From positions 55,853,271 to 55,917,270 of the forward strand of contig NC_133529.1 of assembly GCF_048544455.1 (NCBI RefSeq): a DNA stretch of 64,000 nucleotides. The letters run 5' to 3'. A program made the translations under genes and the position numbers. Within the stretch, counting starts at the first letter, position 1, and the number at the start of each line of letters is the position of its first letter. The DNA comes from Silene latifolia. Its lineage: Eukaryota; Streptophyta; Magnoliopsida; Caryophyllales; Caryophyllaceae. This document shows, in pieces, positions 32,929 through 45,763 of this stretch. The notes under the pieces are model-generated. The model searched no databases. It was not told where the DNA came from and worked only from the letters and a program-made list of their open reading frames with translations.

Positions 32929-35280
32929 GAGGCATTGAAACCAGTGAAAGGTTGAATAAGCCTGCATTTGTGGAGTCGCCACCAATTTATTGTGGAAAAA
33001 TTGGAAACCGTTAGAATACCTCGTGCCATGTCAAGACACAAAGTAATGACATGCACAAAGAACTTGTTACCCTTAGTATTCCATGTCTAGAATGACTCTC
33101 GAGATGCCAATGGACACGGATGTCCAGAGATAACTGAGTAAGGGGTGAGGATAGGTATTAGGAAGCTCTTTAATTCGAACACCTAATCCCGCCCGCCTCG
33201 ATAGCGGCCTCTACTAATGATTAGGGAAATCGTTCATATTTGATATGTTGTCGATGTGATGCATGCAATGCAACAAACATAGATTAATCCTAGCATTTGA
33301 AATTAGACTATATCGGTTAACACGTGTTTTAGCAAACAATTGGTCGAAGTTGGAAATTAGATTAATTACATGTGAAAGACATACAATTAAATCATACATA
33401 ATAATAATTACGATAAATAAACTATAATAATTAAAATTACAATAATTACAAAGGTTATTTGATCTACATCAAAAGCACGCTTAAAACGGGATTTCGAAGA
33501 AGAAGAAAAAAGAAAAGAAGAAATTAAATAAAATATGAAAATACGGTAGATTAGAGGTGATAATACGAAATAATAGTTGATTTATACCGTAACTAGAAAC
33601 TACGTCAAAACGAGAGAGTTCAGAGACAGAAACCAACCCAGAATAGGCGCAGCATCTATTGCGTCCCTTGCAAGAGGCGCAGCATCTCCTGTGTCTGTTC
33701 TTGGGTTGGATTCTGGCTGTGAAGTCAGAATCACGGATTTGTTATCGTTCATTGGTAATTTAAGATCGATTATTGATATTAAACTCGAGTAGAAGTGTTT
33801 TAATTGATTACATGCATCTGGACAAGTTATAAACGAATTAAAGACGAGAATTTACAGCGATTTAGATAATTATGACGAACTTGTGTCGGAAATACCAAAA
33901 GAACAAACTTGAACTTTGAAAGCGGAATTAAATCGGAAAAACTGAAATTAAATAAAGAAAACTATGTACAAAAGACGAATTCCAGATAATCGATATGAGA
34001 AAATCGAACCTTTAAAATCTGGGTTTGAATAGATGACGGAGACCCGCAAATATTGAATTATAAGTGATTTATGTCGATTTGAGAATTGTAAATAAAAGAA
34101 TTAGTTAAAACACAATTTTATATAGTGAAAATTACAAAAGGAACGAAAGAATAAAAGAAAAGGGGAAAATTGCAGGAAACCGTGGAAGAAGAAGAAGAAG
34201 AGCAGGAGCAGCGGCAGCCTCAGGAAGAGGCGCGGTAGATGCTGCGACTCTTCGAAGAGGCGCAACTGCTGCTGCGTTTCTTCTCGACGTCTGATTTCCG
34301 CTGTTTTGTAAATACGATTTTAAAAGATCGATTTTTAAGACGGATTTGAACGTGCTTTTGATATAAATCTACATTAATGATACAAAATAAAAGTACAATA
34401 ATAAAATAGGATTTCTGACCCTCATGCTTACATGTTTGAGGAAACGAGATTGACTAAGTTAACGTTTAGTGATTTCTCGACTCGAATATGCGTGGAAAGT
34501 GCCCTCGTTAAAGGATTTAAAAGATTGATTAAGTTGATTAAGTGGAGTTAGTCAAATTGGTCGGTCTATGCAACGTGACTGGGACTCAGAAGGATATGAG
34601 CTTACGTGGTCTATTGATCAAGTACGTAGACGTCGAAAGCAATAGCATATTGTAGAATGCAAAGACAGAGAAAGAAGGGCGGACACTTGCGTGCCAAATA
34701 TGGAGGCCGAAGGTCTCTACTAAACACATGAAGGAGGTTAGGAATGACACGGATTTTGAAAAAAATCACGGAAATATTCTGAAAAGCGTGAAAAGAGGGC
34801 TGGGAAGAGGCGCAGCAGCCACTGCGACTCTTGGAAGAGGCGCAACACCTGCCGCGTCCTTTCCCCAGAGGTTTCTTCCTCAGCATGACAAATTTCCGCG
34901 TTTTAGTTATGGAATTTCGGTAGATATGCACTTCCTTATTCCATAAAATACAAAATAGGAAAGATATTTTCTTAAAAATATTAATTTTATTTTAGGAACA
35001 AATATCCAGAGAATTCTAGAACATTCCGGAATATTCCGACTCGCCATTTAAACGGTTTTTAGAAAATGTAGCGGTTTTTGACCCGGGCTCCAAATGAACT
35101 CTAATTACTGTCAAAATGACCGTATTGGCACGTAGATGATGACCAAGGGGTTGAATCAAGTGTTTGAGCTATCACTTGTCGGTGAACTAATGGATTGTCA
35201 TAAAATCGTTCCGCGTATCAAACATACGGCCCAATCATCACTGGATGGTTGGCGGGAGGTGTAGAAATGAGGTATCTAAT

Positions 35281-36723
35281 GAGCCCCCACTTTGACTGAG
35301 GCTTGGACAAGGCAAAAGTCAAAGTATAGCCATCAGGTCAATCAAAGATTACAACCTGACGACTATGGTGACGCGAGGCGGCTCAAGGGGTCTGAACAAT
35401 GAACTTGTCGTCGGGAACATTTTAAAGTCTGTCGACTATCGGGGAGGGTAGTTTAAAGTCCATTAGACTACGTAAGGAAGCTCTCCAGCCATAAGAAGAA
35501 ACCATACCTGAGACACCTCTAGGTGAAGGATTCGAAGGTAATCATGCTCTCCGGAGAATTTTATTTCAAACTCTGCAGTGAAGAACCATATGTTGAGTCG
35601 ACAACGGCGCGCCCTTGGTATTACTGAGGAGAAAAAAGATATCTAATCGACAACGACACGCCCTTGGCATCGTTGAGGAAAGGTGTTTAATCGACAACGA
35701 CGCGCCCTTGGCACCGCTGAGGAAAATAAAGGATCGACAACGACGCGCCCTTAGCATCGCTGAGGAAATAAAGGTATCTTATCGACAACGGCGCGCCCTT
35801 GGCATCGTTGAGGAAAACAAAGGATCGACAACGACGCGCCCTTTGCACCGCTGGGGAAAATAAAGGTAACTAACCGACAACGGCGCGCCCTTGGTACCGT
35901 TGAGGAAAATAAAGGTATCGACAACGACGCGCCCTTGGCATCACTGAGGAAAATAAAGGTATCTAATCGACAACGGCGCGCCCTTGGCACCGTTGAGGAA
36001 AATAAAGGTATCGACAACGACGCGCCCTTGGCATCGCTGAGGAAAATAAAGGTATCTAATCGACAACGGCGCGCCCTTGGCACCGTTGAGGAAAATAAAG
36101 GTATCGACAACGACGCGCCCTTGGCATCGCTGAGGAAAACATCCGCTCGGGTCATCGCAAGCGAAATTCCGATAAAGAGGAGAACCCTTTGAACTGTGTT
36201 TAGTGATCATGAATTCTCGCGGGGAACAAAATGTCGTGGTTGTATGTAGTCTGTTGAAGAGAAAATGTCGATTCGGACGAAGAGAACACCCAAAAAGAGC
36301 CATATGTTGGGGAACCTGCTTGCGTCGGTCCTGAGGTTGAATCTGCTTGTGTCGGTCTTAAGCAAATCGTGCTTTCGAGAAATACGCGGGCTGTAAGCGG
36401 CAACAAAATCTCGCCGGGGAACACATCGACGATTAGGAACATCTAGATCATCGTGGAAGAACCCTTGAGCATCACTGTAAATACTGCTAGGGAATATCTT
36501 GACTACTGTGGGGAGAATGAAGACTTGGGCGAAGCCCCCAGTTGGAGCGAACTATGCTTCTTAACTATCTGCATGGTTAGTAGCCACACAAGAAATCAAT
36601 CTAACAGGCAAATAGCACATAGTACGTGAGGAAACACATAAATTTTGAAAATCGTGCAAAGCATGAAATTTGTTGCTTGTAATGTGTTATGCATATTCAA
36701 TGGGCTTTAGACATATGACTAAC
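35281..36723 (-). other. Left part of element C internal region
   Basis: Starts with the purine tract (gagccccca on plus) and the PPT-side hairpin (CTTTGACT 35290-35297 with AGTCAAAG 35317-35324). The tandem array at 35597-36140 follows. The last 200 bases match B at about 41480-41690. There is no gene. It ends where the Tekay-like element entered, at ctaac (36719-36723). Confidence 0.75.
35597..36140. repeat. Tandem array, 12 units in 93-bp dimers
   Basis: Each unit of about 44-49 bp starts tcgacaacg and has gcgcccttgg and ctgaggaaaa blocks. Two unit types alternate, one with acggcgcgccc and one with acgacgcgccc. In the right half (35918, 36011, 36104 and 35967, 36060) the dimers repeat at exactly 93 bp with almost no changes, showing recent expansion by whole dimers. 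ORFs across it only reflect the repeat. Confidence 0.9.
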
Positions 36724-37781
36724 TGTAATACCACTCAAATTTTATAGTGTTTTTATTTTCTATATTCGAACTTCGAGGACGAAGTTCCTTTTAAGGGAGA
36801 AATATTGTAATATCCCAAAACTTTCATTTAAGTAATCTATTTTATATTCGAAGTTAACATATTTGTTTCTTTAAAAAAAAAGAAAAACTGAAGTCGGTTT
36901 ACCTTTTAATAAAGTTTATGTCTTAATTCTCTTAATAAACCTAAAAATTGTCCAAGTGAGCCGCCTAACCCATCATCTCTTTCTCTTCTATTACTAGGCT
37001 CCTATTTAACTTTCCCCTGACACTTTGTTTGTCACTTTATAATCCTGTCATCAATTCAATTTAATTCGTATGAAACTCTACTGACAATCCTTGTTGCACC
37101 ATATTCGACCATTGTTTTTGGTCTCTTGCTTTGGAACTTTTTATGCAACTTTTTAGTAGCCCAAGATTTTTTTCGCTATAATTAAAGGTAACATGATTCT
37201 ACTATATTATTAATTTTGTTCGGAGATATATGTTTATGTGTTATTTATTTGTGTTATATGTGTTTAAATTGATTATTGATTATGGGCATTGATTATTTTT
37301 AGTCACTTTATTTATATTACTAGATGCTATATTTTCTACATTATTAAGTTAATTCCATTAATGGTGAGATGGGTTAAGATTTGATAGAGATGGGTTAAGA
37401 TTTGATACGTTGAGACTTTGTGATTGTTAGTGACATAGATGATACCTTTCTCGATAACGTATATAGGCATTGCCGATTGAGGTGTTGGTTAATTGGACTT
37501 AAGTAACGATTAGTAGCAAATATACTTTGGAATAATGTTCGCTGCTCACATAATTTTCTAATGATGGTGTTTGGCACTTAGCTTTATAAGTTAATACGTG
37601 AGAACGGCTTCTGCCTTATTGATATTTTGAGGTTTGGTTACTCTTGTTAGTATTGTGTTTTTATTATCGTTCTCTTTGTCCAAGACTCGCGGATGAGTAG
37701 CTTGGAGTGTATACTCTATGTGTTGAGCACGGTTCTAAAGAACCTTTGACAATATCGATATTGAAATTGTCCATTGGTTAC

Positions 37782-40339
37782 TGTGGACATGGGCCACGGG
37801 GGCGCTTGGGAAACAAGCGTTTGCATTTGTTGGAGTCGCCACCAATTTTTATGGGAAATTGGAACCGTTCGAATACCTCGTGCCATGTCAAGACACAAAG
37901 TAGAGACATGATCACCAAGCAATCGTTACCCTTAGCATTCTATGTCTAGAATGACTCTCGTGGATGCCAATGAACACGGATGTTCACAGAGATCTGGAGT
38001 AAGGGGTGAGGGTACGTATTAGGAAGCTCTTTTGATCGAACACCTAATCCCGCCCGCCTCGATAGCGGCCTCTACTAATGATTAGGGAAAATCGTCTATA
38101 CTTGATATATTGTCGATTATATGCATGCAATGCAACATCCAACGTTTTAATCCTAGCATGTGAAGAATTAGACTAAGTAAGTTAACATGTAATTTAATCA
38201 TACAATTGGGTCGAATTGGGATTAAGATTGATTGCATGTGAGAGCATGTAAATAAATCATACAAATGCGATAAATAATACAATAATAGAAAATTACAATA
38301 ATTACATTGGATTAGGTCGATTTATGTCGAAAATACCTTTAAAACGGATAATTTGGAAAAGAATAAACAAAGGAATTAACGAACAGATTATTAGGCGATA
38401 ATACGATTAGTAGTAGATTAAATACGTAACTAATAACTAGGTCAAGGAAGAACGGAAGTTCAGGGACAGAAATCAGCCTGGAACAGGCGCAGCAGAGCTG
38501 CGCCCTTTGGAAGAGGCGCAAAGCAAAGATTCGATATCTCGTCTGTTCCAAGGGTGAGTTCTCGGCGTGAAGCTTTAACGCAAATCGTTAATGTTAATTG
38601 GTGAATTTAAGGATTGATTACGATATTTACTCGGATGGAAGTGATTATCAGGTTATTTACATGTGATTGATGGTCATAAAAGCAATAAACATGGATGAGA
38701 CGGATTTAAGACGAATTATTTATATGAATGAAAGATTGATTAGTGACATGGGTGAACAAAATAGGTTAAACATGACGAATTAATGACAAATTAATGACGA
38801 ATATGACAATAGACAGATGAAAATATATCAAAGATCGAATTTAAAAACCCGATATGAACGAATCGAATTCCTACAACCCGGATTGATTTTAATGACAAAA
38901 ACCCGCAAATATTGGATGATAAGGGATTTAAGTCGGATCTAACGATGAATTATATACTAATGAATGATAAATGATATACATGTGAGACGATTATGATTGT
39001 ATGTCAAAGAATTAGCAAAAACAAACGAAGCAAATAAAACGAACGAATTACAGAGGACGAAGGAAGAAGAAAGGAAGCGAGAATGCAGCGGCCTCACGAA
39101 GAGGCGCAGCAGCACTACGCTCCTTCAAGAGGCGCAGCGATTCTTGCTGCGTCCTTTCTCGACGGTTATCTTCTGGTAATCCGAAAAAAGGGTTTTAAAC
39201 GAGGTTTTATAAATCGGTTTTAAGAGATGTTTTCGACATAAACCTTACATTAATGATACAAAAAGGTAAATAACAATAATAGAAGAGAGATTGACACCCT
39301 CAGACTTACATATTTGACGAAACGAGATGAACTAAGTTTACGATTAGTGATGCTCGACGCGAATGTAACGAAAGTGCCCTCGTAAGAGGAATTAAAACAA
39401 ATTGATTAAGTTGATTGATTGTGGAGTTGGTCAAATTGGTCGGTCATGCAAACGAGGCTGGTACTCAGAAGGATCCGAGCTTACGTGGTCGAATGTTCAA
39501 GCACGTAGACGCCAAAAAGTAAGAACAAAGGTCTAGAATGCAAAGGGAGAAGAGAAGGGCGGACACTCGCGTGAGAAATATGAGGAACGAAGCTCCCTAT
39601 TTATACAAATCACGGAATTAGGGTTTAGGAAAGGAGAGAAAGATCCGGAAATAACCGATTTAGGTTAAACACGGAAACTTGGACAAAAAGAAAGCCTTGA
39701 GGAAGAGGCGCGGCAGGCGCTGCGTCCCTTGGAAGAGGCGCAACATTTGCTGCGTCCTTTCCTCAGCGGGTTCCTCTGCGCGTAGAAAACGCGTTTGACA
39801 GCCTGTCGTATTTTAGGCATAACTTTCTCTACAAGACTCGGAATTAGGTGATTTAGGTGGCGTTGGAAAGCTAAAATAAAGATCTAGAACTTTCTATGAA
39901 ATAGGCCTGACCCAAAAAAGTGGTTATCACCTCGTAAAACGGGCCTAAAGGTCGGGTTATTATTTTAGCTAAATGAAATGCACATTTTGTAATGTAAACT
40001 TTTAGTTTAGACCAAAAGAAGTGACATGAGACTCAAAATGAGATATAATATCAACATTTTATGACATCCTAACCTTAGGTAGACAAGAACATTGCTTTGA
40101 CTCGGGATTTGACGGTTTTAGGAAATGAAGACGGTTTTTGACCCGGACTCCAAATGAACTCTAATTACTGCCAAAACGGCCGTAATGACACCTAGATGAC
40201 AACCATGAGGTAGACATAAATGTTTGAGCGATCACTTGACGATAAACTTACGAACTGTCACAAATCGTTCCGCGTACCAAACATGCGGCCCAATCATCAC
40301 CGGGTGGTTTGCGGGAGGTGCAGAAACGAGGTGTCTACA
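37782..40339 (-). repeat. 3' LTR of element B
   Basis: About 2558 bp. It has three sites with paired GC-rich palindromes made of aagaggcgca and ctgcgtcc words (about 38483-38540, 39085-39155 and 39700-39765). The first site is rearranged relative to the other LTR. There is no gene. Confidence 0.92.
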
Positions 40340-43300
40340 GAGCCCCCACTTTGACTGAGGCTTGGACAAGGCGAAAGTCAAAGTATAGCCATCAGGTCAA
40401 TCGAAGATTACAACCTGATGACTATGGCGACGCGAGGCGGTTCAAGGGGTCTGAACCAAGGGCCTGTCGCCGGGAACATTTTAGAGTCTGTCGACTTCCG
40501 GGGAGGGTCGTTTAAAGTCCATTAGACTACGTAAGGAACCTCGCCAGCCATAAGAAGAAACCATACCTGAGATACCCCTGGGTGAAACGGGACTGAAGAC
40601 GCTTCGACAAAACTCTTTGGTCTGAAGATAACTTGGTGTCTGAAGGCATTAGGGGTCACAGGGATTCTGAAGAAATTTCTTAATACTTCTGAAGGCTAAA
40701 TCTGAAGGCTATCTCTCACTAAAGGAAAGGCTGGAGGATAACTCTCTGAAGGACTGAAAGGATAATTCTATGAAGGGGAGGCTGAAGGATAACTCTCTGA
40801 AGAGGAGGCTGAAGGATAACTCTCTCTAAAGGACTGAAAGGGGACTTAACGGAAAAGGGGTTATCTGAAGGTTACTGAAAGGATTATCCGAAAGTGTCTG
40901 AAGAAATAAAGGATTACCTGAAGGGAGGAAGGCTGAAGGAAGGATTATCCCAAAGGTTATCTGAATATACGAAGGTTATCTGAAGGGTTGTCTGAAAGAT
41001 TAAGGCAAGTTTCTGAAAGATCTGAAGAGTTTATCCTGAAAAGGGTTATCTGAAAGATATGAAGGTTTATCCTGAAAAGGGTCATCTGAAAGATATGAAG
41101 GTTTATCCTGAAAAGGGTAAAGGATCGCCTGGGGGTATCTGCCTGTCTCTGTCCTCAAGCAAACTCTCACTGGGGAATAAAACGATGATTTTGGGAGAAG
41201 ACGGCGGGACACGATCTGAGGCTGGCTGGGAGAAATCTGCTTGCGTTCAGCTTCAAACAAATTCCGGAAGGATTTCGGGTCGATGTTGATCTCCATGTCT
41301 CGAGAGAGAATGACTGTCGGTCGTGAGCTCTCGCTGGGGGAACATAATCGGGAACTGATCTCTATGTCTCGAGAGGGAATGTCTGTCTGTGTACTCTCGC
41401 TAGGGGAACAGAATATAGGTGTGTCGAAACACCTGTCAAAGAATATTCGCTCGTTGTGGCAAGCGAGGTCTTGATAAAGTACTGCTTCTGATACTTACCT
41501 TCATGGTTAGTAGCCGCACAAGAATGCAATCTAATATATGCACGTAAGCGATTATTACATAGGCCTCGAATGAGGGAACACATAGGCTTTGCAAAAGTCG
41601 TTTCTTTATAAAAGTCGTTTAAAACTTGTTCAAAGAAATTTGTCGTTTGTAATGCGTTATGCATATTCAATGGGCTTTAAACATAGGACTTGTCATGACA
41701 CAGACCTACTAGGACGCAACGCGAAATGTAGACTTAGGTTCGACTGACGCGACACTAACTTAGATTTGACGCGACACAAGGATGACTTTGACAGACTTTG
41801 TTTAAGTATGCGCAACCCCTAGCCAAGTGTGGGTGACAATGCGTATCAATTCCAAAGGTAGAAGAATCGCAAGAATGGTGTCGGCATATAAAGGCAAGGC
41901 ATGAGCCATGGATCATCTGTCTACTAGGACAACTTTCGCCACCGTTTGCTGTAAAAGAGGTCCCTCTTGAGGCACGATGACTTGGAGAATTGATCTAGGA
42001 CCTTTGTCATTGTCCGGACCGAGTACTAGATAGACTTAGAGGAATAAAGGAAGGGTGGTATCTTGGAAAAGAAGCCCCCAGGATGAGAAGATGACTCTGG
42101 TCTTTGGTAAAAAAAGAGGCTGGACGACAAAAAGGAGCCCCCAGTATAGAGGTGTTGGTTGTGGAAGGGATGTTAATTGAGGTTGGAAGGTTGAAATAGA
42201 GGTTGGTTGATAATTGAGGTGGTTGAAAGTTGTTAATTGAGGTGGTTGATGGGATGGTTGTGTCCTTGAGGACTGCCTACGTATTCACGCGAGGTGAAAT
42301 CAAACCAGATCGTAGTTTTGAGGTTTGGCTAATTTTGTCTGGGTGTTGTGGTTGTATCCTTCTTGTGTAAGAAAGGACTGCCTACGTATCCACCTAAAAA
42401 GGTGAAATCAAACCATGCTCGTAGTTCAAGTGTGTGCCTAAGCTATGTTGTTAGGGCCTTAAAGTGCATGGGTCAGGAGAGTATTCCTTTGGTGACTCGA
42501 AGAATCGATTTGAGATAACTCCCTCTGATCATAGACCAAAGAGGTATAATTAAGTTTGTAAAAATTTCCCTGTCGTGTGAGTACACTTAAAGTGGACCCT
42601 AAGGATGAATTGGGTATGTCCCGTTCTGGGTAGCAAAGTATTAAAGACTCCGTGTTTGGGTCAAGGTGAAACTAGATTGGATATTTGGAATGTGGAGCTC
42701 GGTAATAAGAGGCTTTGATGAACAAATCTCTGGAGCTTGATTTGTGTGGAGTTAAGGCTTGATGGGATTATGGCTTGTAATGTGGCTTGGAAATGGAGTC
42801 TCTTGGCTTAATGTAGCCTGAGCACATAAGGGTAGGTTGAAATGACGTGGGATCAAGTTTCCATGTCTTGGCCCTAAAGGATGGGTATATTTGACAAGCT
42901 TGAGAGGATTCTCAAAATTCCTAACTATCTCCCTGTAACGGTCTCGAGAAGGACTTAGGATGTGTGAAAGGCTTAGTGGGGTGCTAGCCGACCATCTTGA
43001 TTGATGTCTTGATTCTACCTAGACTTCAGCAGTATTCTGTATAGCATTTGATTCCAGGCTTGTTCTTGATTCAGATTTGGATTCTTGGTCTAGGGTATAT
43101 CTTGGATTTCTGCTCAGATTTTTGATCAGGTTTTGAAGGATAACGTTGTCTTTGGATATTGACTTGACTTGCTTGATTGAGCCTTCTTCTTTTGTCTCTT
43201 TTGTCTTGGGCTATAGGCATAACTACGGCTTTGGATATTGATCTTGGGTATTTCTCTTGATTGAGCCTTTTGTCTTTGATCATGGCTCGTATCGTCTTGG

Positions 43301-44051
43301 ATGGACTTGGGTCAGACTAGCACCTTTTGATGTGAAACGGGTTGGCCTTTAGTAACACGGGTTGTTTATTGTGGGGAATGGGCTTGCCTTCCGTCATGGA
43401 TTGTCAACAAGGGAGATGGTCTGGATTCGTCCTAGAATCTCTTCAGACAAGCTCGTGCTAAACTAGGGTTATATTGTGGTTTTCTATTGCCAGACATGAA
43501 ATAGGTAAGAAAAGAACACGGAGTTTCAGGTCCTCTACAACTTGGAATGAAACATCATTTAAGTGCACTCACATTGACTGTCGTACGTTGTTTTTGTTGT
43601 TCATTTTTAAATATCTCAAATCAATTCTTATTGTCACAGGAAAAAGGATGAAGGAAGAGACAGGATAGAATATGTGGATTGAAAATTATACCTTTATTGA
43701 AATGAATAATAAATATATTTAACATAGACATGAGAAGACATGTGACTCATGGGACAGCCCCCAGGTTATCACTAGGAATGAAAATGGACACGAAGAAAGA
43801 TACCAGAACAATTGGGGAAAGAAAGCCTAAGACTCGGACTCGGACCCGGACTTTGACGCAATCTTAGATCTAGACTCGTAATCATCGGCCCATGCTTGAA
43901 CATTTTCTCTTCCAGCAACTGGCTTCGACATCCGGCTTTGAGCATTCATCCATTTGAACACCTCGTCCTCATCATTGGGAATACTAGAAGGGTAAAGGCC
44001 CAAGAGACCTTCCTGTCTTTAAAGAGTAAGACACCCATGAGGGTCATTCTG
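40340..44051 (-). other. Non-coding 3' internal region of element B
   Basis: 3.7 kb between the coding frame and the 3' LTR with no pol motif. It begins with the purine tract and a hairpin (CTTTGACT 40349-40356, AGTCAAAG 40376-40383). A region of degenerate short repeats follows (ctgaagg, gataactctctgaag; 40600-41120), including three near-copies of a 36-bp unit with atcctgaaaagggt at 41033-41119. The rest matches element C. Confidence 0.78.
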
Positions 44052-45763
44052 TTATCTTAACGGATCGAGGGTCGATAAAGATATCTTGCCGTGATCGAGC
44101 ATATAGTGGATGGTATATTTGAGTTTGGAACATTCTTCAGTGTCGTGTCCATTACCCCTATGGAATAAGCAATATTGAGAACCATCCCAGAAGCGACCCC
44201 TCCTCTCGTACTTAGGGTTTGGGGTTGGACCGATTGGTTGGATCAGTCCTTTGGCAAAGAGTCTTTTAAAGGCGATCGTATAAGGCATGCCTAAATTGGA
44301 GTATGACCTCGAATGCCGAGTTCCTCTTTCTGGTGAAGGTTCTATAACCTTTACGTCGGTAATGTAGATTGTTTGATTGTTGGGTGTAGATGTGGACGGT
44401 GAACCTTTTTTGATGACTTCATTGATACGAACAATCTCTGCCAATAAATTTTCGACAGTTTTGATGCCACCTTTCAAATGAGAGGTGTAAACTGGGTGTA
44501 GACAGTCAATAACGTCCTCAACTAATGTCGCTTCCTTCGACTGGTCAGGTATTTGTGAATCTATTTTTCTTCTTTTCACCAAATGATTGGTGGATCTTTC
44601 ATCTTTTTGCTCATCCGCGATATTGAACTCCCTATAAGATCGCTTAACTTCTGTACCCAAACATTTTAGGAGTGAGACAGAAATTCTACCATCCTCGATC
44701 CCATCTTGTATGACATGCTTGAGCTTATAACAGTCTTCGGTACCATGCCCCTACCCCTATGGTATTGACAATATGAATTGCCATCCCACGATTTAGATTT
44801 CTTTTCTAGATCTGGTGTAGATCCTATTGGTTGAAGAAGACCTAGAGAGGATAATTTGTTCAAGGCTAGGGCATAAGGTATTCCTAGATTTGTGAATGAC
44901 CTGGGAGAGTTGATTAATTTCTTTGACGAAGGCTCCATGAGGTTGCCTTTGATTTTGACTCCTGGATGAGAAGAACTAGGAATAGATCGCTCACTTTTTG
45001 CTTTCTCCTCGAGACCATGAGGTTGAGGGTTTGTCTGGACACTCTTCATCTTGAAAGATTGGGTCTCAAGCTTCTTATCCATTTCAGCAAATTGATTCCC
45101 CATGTTGGAAAGCCGAGAGTTTAGAGTATCAATGGCGACCTCTATCTTGGAAAGCATGAGCATTCCACTTTGGAAATCGTCCTCCTTCGGCGCTTTGATT
45201 TCTTTGTCATCACAGGGATCGAGGAGGTGAGAACAGTCTAGGGATGATTCTTCGTCATGTTTAATGATATTAGACCCAAGAGGGTCGATTTTCTTTGATT
45301 TCCCGGCAGAAGGTGGCTTAGGAAGCTTGCCCTCTTCGATCATATCTTGGATGGTGTGTTTCAAGAGAAAACACTCTTCAATATCATGGCCTCTACCTTG
45401 GTGATATAAGCAGTATTTGTTGCCCTTCCAGAGGTTCACCTGTTTCTCTAAAGGTGGGTCCGGAGTCGGCCCTATTGGATGTAGCTTGCCTTGGGCAGAG
45501 AGTCTCTTCAAAGCATCGGCATAAGACATACCTAAATTGGTAAGCACCCTTTGATGCCTCCCAGGTTTCCTTTCAGCTGTTTTCGGCTTTCTAGGACGAT
45601 GGTTATTGCAAGAGGTAAGCTTTGGATGACCTAGACTAGAGGTTTCCCTAGTTGGCATGTTCTTTTCCACCATTCCATTTTCAAGGGTGAGGACGCGAAT
45701 GCTCAAATTTTCCACTGTAGCTTGAACTCGTAGGACCATGGCATAAACGTCCTGGAGAGACAT
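44052..45763 (-). CDS. Gag-like protein with three zinc-knuckle modules (one frameshift)
   Basis: About 570 codons read from the ATG at 45763 to 44052, with one frame change near 44747-44751 (one base appears lost from a run of G on the coding strand). Three times the same module appears: NLG(M/I)(P/S)Y, PIG(P/S)TP, YC-(x)2-H-(x)4-H-(x)4-C and a basic helix. Zinc-type motifs are CLYHQGRGHDIEEC (about residue 120), a second one broken by the frameshift, and CLFHRGNGHDTEEC (near the end). Each module is preceded by heptad-rich segments such as VLRVQATVENLSIRVLTLEN. In the gag of element A the same module occurs once, behind a capsid domain; here no capsid domain is visible. Its role is unknown; RNA binding is inferred from the zinc knuckles. 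Confidence 0.78.

Larger units (their letters stand above)
24835..35280 (-). repeat. 3' LTR of element C, split by element D
   Basis: Pieces 24835-24953 and 32934-35280 together give an LTR of about 2.47 kb, comparable to 2.55 kb in B. Shared landmarks are ggagtcgccacc, the cctcgatagcggcc block and the three GC-rich palindrome sites with aagaggcgca (about 33640-33720, 34200-34290 and 34800-34865). The end reads ggtatctaat instead of gtgtctaca, a decayed terminus. The gaggc duplication at 24949-24953 and 32929-32933 belongs to element D. Confidence 0.82.

Noticed and set aside
35597-36140. CRISPR-like alternation of repeats
   Set aside because: The units are contiguous tandem repeats with no unique spacers, in a plant element.
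35751-36303. Long minus-strand ORFs with repeated peptide
   Set aside because: They are the tandem array translated; the repeat is open in several frames, with no start context or domain.
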